From: Enorma massiliensis phI
GTDB taxonomy: Bacteria; Actinomycetota; Coriobacteriia; Coriobacteriales; Coriobacteriaceae
Direction: 5' to 3'
Length of the DNA: 64,000 nucleotides
Assembly (NCBI RefSeq): GCF_000311845.1
Contig: NZ_HE978574.1
Location: forward strand, 1,463,346-1,527,345
The translations under genes were made by a program, and so were the position numbers. Below the pieces are notes generated by a model. It was not told where the DNA came from. It searched no databases and worked only from the letters and a program-made list of their open reading frames with translations. Of the stretch, positions 16,861 to 24,157 are shown in pieces; within the stretch, counting starts at the first letter, position 1, and every line of letters begins with the position of its first letter.

Positions 16861-16991
16861 GTGAAACCGGGGACAGAGGCTCTCGACCGCAACGCTGTGG
16901 CAGAGACTTTCACATCGTTGCGGCACCCCGCGCACATAGGCAAAATCGCCTCTGTCCTAGTTTTGCAAAATCGCCTCTGTCCTAGTTTTGC
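16861..16991. repeat. CCTCTGTCC hairpin repeats (two tandem units plus a related palindrome)
   Basis: Two overlapping hairpins, 16940-16966 and 16965-16991, each have GCAAAA and TTTTGC arms around a CGCCTCTGTCCTAG loop. Just upstream, 16861-16911 has GTGAAA and TTTCAC ends and contains GGGGACAGAGG, the complement of the loop. A single related hairpin is at 29689-29715. Confidence 0.75.
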
Positions 16992-17080
16992 ATGGCGTCC
17001 GGACACGGCGCTCGAACGCGCACGGAGAATCCACGCCATGTTCGCTAGCAAAATGCAAACGGTTGTTCGATACTAGTGCC

Positions 17081-17419
17081 ATGGACTATGTGACGACGAC
17101 ATCTGGGGAACGGCGGCGCATCCACCGCGAGTACGTCGACGTCGTGGCCCGGTTCGGGCGCGACGGCGCGATCGAGCCCGTGTGCGTCGCATGGCGGGAC
17201 GGCCGCAGCTTCCCCATTGACGAGGTGCTTGAAGCCGGTCGCTTTGGCGCAGAGGCGGGCGGTCGGCAGATGGCGCGGTACCGGGTGAGGCTCGGCAGGC
17301 ACGAAACCGACCTGTATCTCGAACGGCGGGGCGCACAGCCCGCCCTGGGAACCGATGAGAGCCTGCGCTGGTGGGTCTACGCCTACGATCAGGTTAAGCC
17401 CGGCCACGCCCCCGCATAG
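17081..17419 (+). CDS. Conserved small protein of unknown function
   Basis: The 112-residue product has no named domain I can assign with confidence. It resembles a small family found in Firmicutes and Actinobacteria. Family traits are an N-terminal strand pair (HREYVDVVARFGRDGAIEPVCVAWRDGRSFPIDEVLE), a central YRVRLGRHETDLYLER strand pair, and a final RWWVYAY. It looks like an all-beta soluble domain. The ATG at 17081 has no strong ribosome site. The gene lies between REP-like hairpins and the 3' end of proB on the other strand. Function is unknown. Confidence 0.6.
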   Translation: MDYVTTTSGERRRIHREYVDVVARFGRDGAIEPVCVAWRDGRSFPIDEVLEAGRFGAEAGGRQMARYRVRLGRHETDLYLERRGAQPALGTDESLRWWVYAYDQVKPGHAPA

Positions 17420-17478
17420 ACGGGCCTTGAGGCCACGTCCTAAAGCTTGGGACGGCAAAACAGGCTGCCCGAAAACGG

Positions 17479-18603
17479 CTAGGCGAAAACGATGAGATTA
17501 TCCCGGTGAATGGCGGGGCGGCCGGCGAGGGCCTGGAGCAAGTGGTTCCCAGCGATCTCCCTCTGCTGGCGGCCCGCAGCAAGCTGCAGCTCATCGGAGC
17601 CGGCCTCAGCGATGCCTCGCGCGAGCACGAAACCGCCCGCATCGCGCACATCGAGTACATCGCCCGCCTTGAACTGCCCCTCAACTGCCGTGATGCCCAC
17701 CGGCAGAAGCGACGAACCGCGCTCGACGAGCGCCCGAGCCGCCCCGTCGTCCACCGTAACCGAGCCATGGGCCGCATCACCGAGTGCGATCCAAAGCTTG
17801 CGCGGAGCGATGTCCGTGCGCGCATGCGGTGGCACGAAGAGCGTACCCACCTGTTCGCCGCGAGCCAGACGCGCAAGCGCCCCTTCGTCCGCACCGCTGC
17901 AGATCACGCTCGGAATGCCCGCCGTCATGAGGATTCGGCTGCTCCGAATCTTGGTAATCATTCCACCCGTACCCACCGCGCTCGATGAATCGCCCGCAGA
18001 AGCGATGATCGCCGCATCGATCTTCTCGACGCGCGGTACGAAACGGGCATTGGGGTCTATGGACGGGTTCGCGGTATAGAGCCCCTCGATATCCGAAAGC
18101 GTAACGCAGAGATCGGCCGAGACGAGACAGGCCACGAGCGCCGCGAGCGTGTCGTTGTCGCCGAAGCGAATCTCGTCAACCGAAACGGTATCGTTCTCGT
18201 TCACCACGGGCACCACGCCGAGCTCCACGAGCCTGGTGAGCGCGTCGCGCGCATGCAGGTACGACTGGCGGCGCGCCGTGTCATGGCGGGTGAGGAGCAC
18301 GAGCGACGTGGCGAGCCCGCAGGCGCGGAACTCCTCGTCATAGGCCGCAGAAAGCACGCACTGCCCCACCGAGGCGCAGGCCTGCAGGCTCGGCATGTCG
18401 GCAGGCCGGGTGCTAAACCCGAGCACCGGCGCACCGCATGCGATGGCCCCCGAGCTCACCACGACGAGATTCCACCCGAGCGAGCGCAGCTCGACCGCCT
18501 CATGCGCAAGCCGCGCGATGAAGGGGCGGTTCACGCCTGCACCCGGCTCGGTCACCGTGCTCGAACCGATCTTCACGACCATGGTCTTGGCAGCAGCGGG
18601 CAT
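17479..18603 (-). CDS. proB: Glutamate 5-kinase with C-terminal PUA domain
   Basis: This 374-residue enzyme phosphorylates glutamate, the first and feedback-controlled step of proline synthesis. The amino-acid-kinase domain covers residues ~8-255, with VVKIGSSTVTEP, VVSSGAIACG, VNENDTVS and FGDNDTLAALVA, then GTGGMITKI. A PUA domain follows from ~270 to the end (GSSLLPVGITAVEGQFKAGDVLDV). Length matches the two-domain form. The ATG at 18603 is chosen because GGGAG lies 5 bp before it; two more in-frame ATGs lie just upstream. It is not joined to proA as in most genomes. Confidence 0.96.
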   Translation of the reverse strand: MPAAAKTMVVKIGSSTVTEPGAGVNRPFIARLAHEAVELRSLGWNLVVVSSGAIACGAPVLGFSTRPADMPSLQACASVGQCVLSAAYDEEFRACGLATSLVLLTRHDTARRQSYLHARDALTRLVELGVVPVVNENDTVSVDEIRFGDNDTLAALVACLVSADLCVTLSDIEGLYTANPSIDPNARFVPRVEKIDAAIIASAGDSSSAVGTGGMITKIRSSRILMTAGIPSVICSGADEGALARLARGEQVGTLFVPPHARTDIAPRKLWIALGDAAHGSVTVDDGAARALVERGSSLLPVGITAVEGQFKAGDVLDVRDAGGFVLARGIAEAGSDELQLAAGRQQREIAGNHLLQALAGRPAIHRDNLIVFA

Positions 18604-18723
18604 GGCATCTCCCATCAGATTTTGCATAAGCGGTTACAACGACCAGGCTGGATAGTATCACGTCCGAGGCCATCCAGCCGGATCGCGGGCGATAACGATG
18701 CCGAGCGACCGGGCCGCGCGCCG

Positions 18724-20247
18724 CTACCGCCTCGTCTTGGGAGCCTTCCACGGCATCGCGGAGCCCGCCTGCTCCATGCGCTCGCGCACGAGCTCGTCGC
18801 GCACGCGCGCAAGGCCGGACTCCATGCCCACGATATAGGACTGCGGGTACAGGAAGCGCTTGTACTCTTCGTCGAGGCCATCGATGGCCGCCACGCAACG
18901 AGCGCGGGCATCGGCAATCGGCTCGCGCGGGGCAACGGCGCTGCCGCCACGCACCACGGGAGCGAGCAGCTCCCGGTATGGCATGCCCGCCACGCTCGTT
19001 ACGAGCGCGGCGTCGTTCACGGCCACGAGCGTCGTACCGCGGGCCTCGCCCTCACCCTCCATGAACGCCTCATCGTAGATGAGGTCGCACACGGGGCTGC
19101 CCGACTCGTCCATATAGCGACGCACCTGCTGAACACCAGGAATCGTGCGCTTATAGGGCTGCTCGGAAAGCTTCACCACGGGCGTCCAGCCCTCGTCACC
19201 GGGGTCGCGGCGTGCGGCGAGCTTGTAAACGCCGCCGAGCGCCGGCTGATCGTAGCAGGTCGCGAGTTTGGTGCCCACACCGAACGAGTCGATGGGCGCG
19301 CCCTGATCCAAGAGGCTCTGGATGGTGTACTCGTCAAGGTCGTTGGAAACCGAGATCTTCACGTACGGCAGGCCCTCCTCGTCGAAGCGTCCGCGCACAT
19401 AGGTCGAAAGCTTCGCCAAGTCGCCGGAGTCGATGCGGATGGCGGCAAGCCGCTCGCCGCGCTCCTCCATCTCATGTGCCACGGTGATGGCGTTCTCCAC
19501 TCCCTCGCGCACGTCGTAGGTATCGATGAGGAGCGTGCAGTTGTTGGGGCTGGTGCGCGCGAAAGCACGGAACGCCTCGAGCTCGGAATCGAAGCTCATC
19601 ACCCAGCTGTGCGCGTGCGTGCCGAAGACCGGAATACCGTACTTGCGCCCGGCAAGGACGTTCGAGGTGCTCGAGCAGCCGGCCACGTAGCTCGCGCGGG
19701 CCACGGCCATGCCGCCATCGGGTCCCTGAGCTCGGCGCAGGCCGAACTCCGCTACAGGGCGCCCCTTCGCCGCCTGGACCACGCGCGCGGTCTTGGTGGC
19801 CACGAGCGTCTGGAAGCCAACCGTGTTGAGAAGCGCCGTCTCGAGCATCTGGCACTCGAGCGCCGGGCCGCACACGCGCACCATGGGCTCGCGCGGGAAC
19901 ACGAGCTCGCCCTCGGGCACGGCGTCGATATCCACATGCATACGGAAGTCGCGCAGGTAGTCGAGGAAGCCGGGCTTGAACAGCGCGCCGCCCGCAGGCG
20001 CTTCGAGCGACCCAAGGTAGGCGATGTCCTCGTCGGTGAAGCGAAGGTTCTCCACCAGGTCGGGCAGGTCGGAGGTGCCGCACATCACCGCGTACGCGCT
20101 CCCAAAGGGATGGTCGCGGTAGAATGCGGTGAAGCAATCCTCCTCGTCCACCTTGCCGCTCTCCCAGAGCCCCTGGGCCATGGTGAGCTCGTAGAGGTCC
20201 GTGAGGAGCGCTACGTCCGTGGGGCGCGATTCGTCCGTCAAAGCCAT
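18724..20247 (-). CDS. pncB: Nicotinate phosphoribosyltransferase
   Basis: This 507-residue enzyme makes nicotinate mononucleotide from nicotinate and PRPP in NAD salvage. Recognisable segments are the N-terminal LLTDLYELTMAQGL near residue 14, VEFGLRR-like VAEFGLRRAQGPDGG near 165, STSNVLAGRKYGIPVFGTHAHSWV near 190-215, LLIDTYD near 240, IRIDSGDL near 265, and DSFGVGTKLATCYDQPALGGVYKL near 315. These cover the PRPP- and substrate-binding loops. The family's length is 400-510. The start follows AAAGGAAGC. It probably stands alone; the next minus-strand gene upstream is a small membrane protein 71 bp away. Confidence 0.95.
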   Translation of the reverse strand: MALTDESRPTDVALLTDLYELTMAQGLWESGKVDEEDCFTAFYRDHPFGSAYAVMCGTSDLPDLVENLRFTDEDIAYLGSLEAPAGGALFKPGFLDYLRDFRMHVDIDAVPEGELVFPREPMVRVCGPALECQMLETALLNTVGFQTLVATKTARVVQAAKGRPVAEFGLRRAQGPDGGMAVARASYVAGCSSTSNVLAGRKYGIPVFGTHAHSWVMSFDSELEAFRAFARTSPNNCTLLIDTYDVREGVENAITVAHEMEERGERLAAIRIDSGDLAKLSTYVRGRFDEEGLPYVKISVSNDLDEYTIQSLLDQGAPIDSFGVGTKLATCYDQPALGGVYKLAARRDPGDEGWTPVVKLSEQPYKRTIPGVQQVRRYMDESGSPVCDLIYDEAFMEGEGEARGTTLVAVNDAALVTSVAGMPYRELLAPVVRGGSAVAPREPIADARARCVAAIDGLDEEYKRFLYPQSYIVGMESGLARVRDELVRERMEQAGSAMPWKAPKTRR

Positions 20248-20317
20248 GTTGATCCGCTTCCTTTCCTATCGCGCGGTGCGGCACGGACCACGTCGGCTCG
20301 GCCGCAGGCAGAATGTG

Positions 20318-20743
20318 CTATCCGAGCATGCCGAGGTTACTTAGGGCGATATAGGCGACTACGCACAAGGCGACAACAAGACAGATGCCGATGGTGATCT
20401 TCTGGGCAGGCGGCATCGAGGGCATGCCGTCATCGTCCTCGCCCTCCGAAAGCACCATGCGCTCGCCGAATGTTCGCTCATGGGTCTTTTTCCCGGTGGA
20501 CCCGGAAGGAGCACCGTGGGCGGCCTCGCCGGCAGCGGGCTTCGGCGCTCGCGACGCTGGCGACGCGGCGGGCTCGGCCGCAGGCGCTTCCTCAACCTCA
20601 CGCCGCTCGGCACGGAGCGCCTCAAGCTCAGCGCGCTCACGACGTGCGCGCTCCTGCTCTTCGCGATGCGCTTTCTCGGCGCGAAGCGCTTCGAGCTCGG
20701 CACGCTCCTCATCGGTAAGCGGACGAGCATCTCCATCTGCCAT
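20318..20743 (-). CDS. Tail-anchored protein with charged coiled-coil N-terminus
   Basis: This 141-residue protein is not from a family I recognise. Residues ~10-55 are a Glu/Arg/Ala-rich helix with repeated ELEALRAE blocks, predicted coiled coil. Residues 55-100 are Ala/Pro/Ser-rich and disordered. Residues ~115-136 form a single hydrophobic helix (KITIGICLVVALCVVAYIAL) that anchors the C-terminus in the membrane. The start at 20743 has GAGAGGACC upstream. It precedes pncB on the same strand by 71 bp, so they may share a transcript. A structural or scaffold role is possible but unproven. Confidence 0.65.
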   Translation of the reverse strand: MADGDARPLTDEERAELEALRAEKAHREEQERARRERAELEALRAERREVEEAPAAEPAASPASRAPKPAAGEAAHGAPSGSTGKKTHERTFGERMVLSEGEDDDGMPSMPPAQKITIGICLVVALCVVAYIALSNLGMLG

Positions 20744-20817
20744 GAGTGGTCCTCTCAAAAAGGCGGCACCGTGCCGCACGGGCAATCATCGGGTTGAAGT
20801 ATACCCCGCTGTGTCAC

Positions 20818-20846
20818 GTCAAATGAGGAACAGTCCCCAATTTGAC
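20818..20846. repeat. REP-like palindrome GTCAAAT...ATTTGAC
   Basis: GTCAAAT and ATTTGAC flank GGAACAGTCCCC, so the unit mirrors those at 514-578. It lies upstream of the tail-anchored protein gene. Confidence 0.6.
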
Positions 20847-20861
20847 ATTCCCGGGCAATGT

Positions 20862-20990
20862 GCAAGTTTTGGGCACTCCAGAAGCGATTCCTTGAATACA
20901 CGAAGACAATACGCCAAAGAAATAGCAGGTAGATGAATTGCCGGTCTTCCGTATACTTTGAAGATGCCCCGCGAAGTGCCCAAAACTTGC
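20862..20990. repeat. Inverted-repeat element (copy C), related in its interior to the 143-bp element
   Basis: Perfect 16-bp arms, GCAAGTTTTGGGCACT, lie at 20862-20877 and 20975-20990 (inverted). The right half of the interior starts with GCAGGTAGATGAATTGC at 20925 and aligns without gaps to GCAGGTATATGACTTGC in copy B. The arms are different from those of copies A and B. It fills the gap before the radical SAM gene's 3' end. Confidence 0.65.
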
Positions 20991-21033
20991 ATTCAGCCAA
21001 ATCCGAGAATGCCGAAAGGCCCCAATCGGCACC

Positions 21034-21981
21034 CTATCGCGCATCCGCGCGCTCAAGCACGCCCGTGGTATCGAAGGGCGGGGTGAAGCTCTCGTCCACC
21101 GCTCCGCCTTCTTGCCAGAACATCTGCGTGAACCCGAGGTCGTCGGCATGATCGAGCACGCGCTCGTACTCCTCCCGGGTAACCGCGCGGGCGAGCTCGC
21201 CTCCCGCCGCGCGCATCGCAGCGTTCGGCGTGTATTGGTTCATGACGGAAATGGGGACGTCGCCAACCGCGTCCCAGATCAAATCGAGCACACGGCAAGA
21301 ATCCTCGGCATGCCCCGGCAGCACCAGATGGCGCACGATGATCCCGCGCGTCCAGGTGCCATCTGCGCGAGCGGCTCCTCCCCCATGGCGCTCAAGCTGC
21401 CGCGCCATCTCAATGAGCGCGCTCTGAGCGACTGAAGGGTAGTCGGGCACATGCGAAAGAGCACGGCCCAGCCCGGCATCGGCATACTTGAAGTCGGTGA
21501 GCCAGATATCAACGAGATCGTCCAGCTCGCGCACTGCCTCCACGCGCTCGTACCCGCTCGTGTTGTAGACGATGGGGATAGCGAGCCCCTGCGCACGGGC
21601 GGCAGCGATTGCCTCCGGCAGCAGGTGCGCATAGTGAGTCGCGGTCACGAGGTTGATATTGAGGGCGCCCTGATCCTGAAGTTCCAGCATGATCTGGGCG
21701 AGTCGCTCGGGCGAAACATCGATGCCGAAGTTTCCCGTCGAAATCTCGTGATTCTGGCAATAGACGCATTTGAGCGGACATCCGCTGAAGAACACGGTGC
21801 CCGAACCCGCCTCGCCCGAGATGGGCGGCTCCTCCCAAAAATGCAGCGCCGCGCGGGCAAGCCGCAGCGTGTCGGTTGCCCCGCAAACGCCACGCTCGCC
21901 CGCCGCTCGATCTGCACGGCACCTGCGCGGGCAGAGTTCGCACGCGCTAAGGGTTGAGGGGAGCAATAGAGAGCGCGTCAT
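21034..21981 (-). CDS. Radical SAM protein, PflA-like activating enzyme
   Basis: This 315-residue radical SAM enzyme binds a 4Fe-4S cluster through CPLKCVYC (Cys 68, 72, 75). It has an extra N-terminal cysteine set, CELCPRRC at 14-21 and C33. That pattern matches the COG1313-type proteins often annotated as pyruvate-formate-lyase activating-enzyme homologues. The SAM-binding FFSGCP and a following GNFGIDVSPERLA segment are intact. The glycyl-radical or other partner is not nearby, so its target is unknown. The ATG overlaps the stop of the upstream GNAT gene by 4 bp (ATGA), which indicates translational coupling. Confidence 0.88.
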   Translation of the reverse strand: MTRSLLLPSTLSACELCPRRCRADRAAGERGVCGATDTLRLARAALHFWEEPPISGEAGSGTVFFSGCPLKCVYCQNHEISTGNFGIDVSPERLAQIMLELQDQGALNINLVTATHYAHLLPEAIAAARAQGLAIPIVYNTSGYERVEAVRELDDLVDIWLTDFKYADAGLGRALSHVPDYPSVAQSALIEMARQLERHGGGAARADGTWTRGIIVRHLVLPGHAEDSCRVLDLIWDAVGDVPISVMNQYTPNAAMRAAGGELARAVTREEYERVLDHADDLGFTQMFWQEGGAVDESFTPPFDTTGVLERADAR

Positions 21982-22595
21982 CGCTTCTCATCTGTCTCAC
22001 GCAGGTCGAGCTCCATGAGATGCGAGGGATGCCGCAATCCGCCCCCGACCTCGATATCGAAGATGCCAAGATCGGCAAATCCCGCACGGCGATATGCCGA
22101 AATCGCAGGGGCGTTGTTGTCGAATACGTCGAGGCGGAGAGACCATGCACCGCGCGAGCGCGCCTCCCGAACGGCAGCGCGCAACAGGGCCCGGCCGACG
22201 CCGCGCCCGCGGTCCCCTGGCGCCACGGCGAGCAGGTGAATGACGGCCACGCGGCCAGAGGGGGCGTCAACGAGCCAGGACGCGAGGCTGTAATCGGTCC
22301 CTTGCCGAGCATCGAGCACAAACGCGCCGAGCACCGACGGCTTGCAGCCGAGGCCTGCGACCGGCCGGCCCGCTTCGCACTCGGGCTCATCGCCGAAAAG
22401 CTGTTCCTCTGGAGCTTGTGCAACGGCAACGAACAAATTGCCCGAGCGGGCTGCTTCAAGCAGCCCCTCGTGGGTCGGATGCACGCCGAAGTCCCACCAG
22501 ACGTCGTGGGGAGCACCGTTCATCTCGTCGGCGACACCCCGGTAGAGCCGCTCGACAGCCGGAAGGTCGTGCTCCGTTGCAGCAACGATGTCCAT
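21978..22595 (-). CDS. GNAT-family N-acetyltransferase
   Basis: This 205-residue protein carries the GNAT fold. The acetyl-CoA loop is in VIHLLAVAPGDRGRGVGRALLRAAVREA near residues 120-147 (RGRGVGRA). It is followed by LRLDVFDNNAPAISAYRRAGFADLG, the C-terminal motif B. Residues 60-95 form a longer N-terminal sensor or substrate lobe than in minimal GNATs. The ATG at 22595 follows GGGGCGGGGGCG. The gene is coupled by a 4-bp overlap to the radical SAM gene, so the two may act on the same peptide or metabolite. Substrate unknown. Confidence 0.85.
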   Translation of the reverse strand: MDIVAATEHDLPAVERLYRGVADEMNGAPHDVWWDFGVHPTHEGLLEAARSGNLFVAVAQAPEEQLFGDEPECEAGRPVAGLGCKPSVLGAFVLDARQGTDYSLASWLVDAPSGRVAVIHLLAVAPGDRGRGVGRALLRAAVREARSRGAWSLRLDVFDNNAPAISAYRRAGFADLGIFDIEVGGGLRHPSHLMELDLRETDEKR

Positions 22596-22699
22596 AGCGC
22601 CCCCGCCCCGCGCCCCGCCACGCCATCCGAGGCAGGATGCAAAAACGATTAAAACAAACGAACCCGCAGGCACTCCTACGGGTTCGAGTAAATTGCTTG

Positions 22700-22775
22700 T
22701 GGTGGAGACGAAGGGAATCGAACCCTCGGCCTCTGCCATGCGACGGCAGCGCTCTCCCAGCTGAGCTACGTCCCC
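22700..22775 (-). tRNA. tRNA-Ala (anticodon CGC)
   Basis: A full cloverleaf reads on the minus strand from 22775. It has the acceptor GGGGACG with its complement, D-arm AGCTCAGCTGGGAGAGC, anticodon stem CTGCC/GGCAG around the loop GTCGCAT with anticodon CGC, T-arm GAGGGTTCGATTCCCTT, and an encoded CCA end. It decodes GCG. It borders a decayed, low-GC region on its 5' side. Confidence 0.95.
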
Positions 22776-23040
22776 AAGCAGAAAGATATTCTACCAAGCC
22801 ACGGGCGAGTGTCAACAGACAATTTGGATCTCTCCCGCGGGAGCGTGGCCCATCGAACGATGAAGCCTCTTTACGCGGCGGCGATGACCAGCTCAGGCAC
22901 CAGCGGCGGCCGCAACGAGGCCGCAACAACCCCGGCGGCAACCGTCGCATGCGCGACGGCACCGGCCTCACGGCCGTGGACACCGCACGCCGCAAGCAAG
23001 CACACCGCCGCGCCCCGCCATTCCCGCCGGCACCGCCCCC

Positions 23041-23081
23041 ACCTGCCGCCGCCTGCCCCCACCTGCCGCCGCCTGCCACCA
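23041..23081. repeat. Two 20-bp GC-rich tandem repeats
   Basis: The unit ACCTGCCGCCGCCTGCCCCC (20 bp) occurs twice in succession at the edge of the broken glucosidase. It has no coding sense that I can see. The rest of 22776-23040 is a GC-rich stretch in which I see no gene. Confidence 0.6.
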
Positions 23082-23440
23082 TCAGAAGCGCTGGTAGCGC
23101 TCATCGCCGGCAAGCGCCCGCTGGAACCAGGCGTGCTCCACGGAGGTATGGCAGAGCACCATGTCGCGCATGATGCCGAGGCTCGCGCTCGGGCCTCGCT
23201 CACAAGCTCGTCGAAATCGCCCATCGTTCCGTAGACCGGATCTACCGCGCAGTAATCCGAGACGTCATAGCCGTTGTCGCGCTGCGGGGAGGGAAAGAAC
23301 GGCGTGATCCACACATAGTCGATTCCCAGCGAGGCCAGGTAGTCGAGCTTCGAGGTGATGCCCGGCAGGTCGCCGATGCCATCGCCATCGCTATCGCAAA
23401 AGCTCTTGATGTAGATCTGATAGGCCACGATCTTGCCCAG
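23082..23440 (-). pseudogene. Broken GH13 alpha-glucosidase (N-terminal fragment, frameshifted)
   Basis: The minus strand encodes the conserved start of a GH13 oligo-1,6-glucosidase/trehalose-6-phosphate hydrolase: VAYQIYIKSFCDSDGDGIGDLPGI, LASLGIDYVWITPFFPSP, NGYDVSDY and the DPVYGTMGDFDEL region. The frame then shifts near 23180. The remainder reads GIMRDMVLCHTSVEHAWFQRALAGDERYQRF in another frame and stops at 23082. Only ~120 of ~550 codons remain, with no catalytic Asp/Glu region. Upstream sequence is replaced by short repeats instead of a start codon. This is a clear gene relic; the enzyme would have cleaved alpha-1,6 or trehalose-derived glucosides. Confidence 0.85.
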
Positions 23441-23521
23441 ATCGGGCTTATAGGACAAACCCCACGCGGCGATCAACCGTTTCGATGAGTAGAGGACAAA
23501 ACCCCAAGCGGCAATCGACTG
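23441..23521. repeat. Duplicated AGGACAAA segment at the glucosidase break point
   Basis: Two ~28-bp copies start AGGACAAA at 23452 and 23493 and share ACCCCA-GCGGC with few changes, 41 bp apart. The stretch ATCGGGCTTATAGGACAAA at 23441-23459 recurs with one change at 63378-63396 beside an IS3 transposase relic. It therefore looks like an insertion or recombination scar. Confidence 0.55.
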
Positions 23522-23579
23522 ATTCTGTTGATAGAGAGCTGTGAAGAAGGCCCGGCCATCGCAAGCCGACACAAAAGGA

Positions 23580-23870
23580 CCGCACCCCGTTTATGCGTAA
23601 ATGAACCCACCTCTACAAGGTGGGTGCCCTCATCGCCCGTTCCAGCTTCCTTAACAACGAAGGATGCCTGTACTGAGTACGACTGTGTGGGCTCCCTGAA
23701 AAAACGTGACGGTTCACCCAGTTGCTCCACGGGGTGCGGAACACCATCATCATATCGTGCCGAATACCGATTACCAGTCTTGACTTATCTCCCTTCGTGT
23801 TAGATGATGGGCGTGGTAACGTGCGTCGTCACATACCGCCATTTTTGCAGGTCATAACCTGTATTTCATC
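23580..23870 (-). other. AT-richer decayed stretch, possible insertion-sequence end
   Basis: Base composition drops below that of the neighbours, and no intact gene is present. A hairpin with CCCACC and GGTGGG arms (23606-23624) lies at one end, similar in kind to the subterminal hairpins of IS200/IS605 elements. The minus strand upstream of it keeps a short open frame without recognisable domains. The assignment to an IS200/IS605 or TnpB relic is a guess. From 23870 to 24157 I see only short GC-rich repeats with ACGGCATCCCCT and no gene. Confidence 0.25.
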
Positions 23871-24157
23871 ATCTCATCTCAAATTGTGAATACCTATCGC
23901 CCGCTTGCGGGGCACAGCCGCCGTGTTGCCGTCTGCTCGCCCTGCCACCAGACCGCGCCGCCAACACCCCCGCGCACACCAAACGGCATCCCCTACGCGC
24001 CCGACGGCATCCCCTGCACGCCGGTCGCGTATCTGCTGTGACGGTGAGGAATCGCCGCGACTGGCGCCCCACTTCCGCCTTTCCGGTATGATGTATCGCG
24101 TTATGCCCGCACGATGCGGGCGATGGTTATCGGACACGTCTTGGTGGTAGCGCCCTC

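Noticed and set aside
18253-20397. 714-codon open frame opposite pncB and proB
   Set aside because: It spans two genes on the other strand and their gap. No start site or domain was found.
22700-22775. tRNA-Ala as phage or island attachment site
   Set aside because: The decayed region is on the 5' side of the tRNA. No duplicated tRNA 3' end and no integrase gene were seen.
22800-23100. Gene in the Arg/Pro/Ala-rich frames beside the tRNA
   Set aside because: Open frames there are products of GC-rich repeats. None has a ribosome site or protein-like composition.
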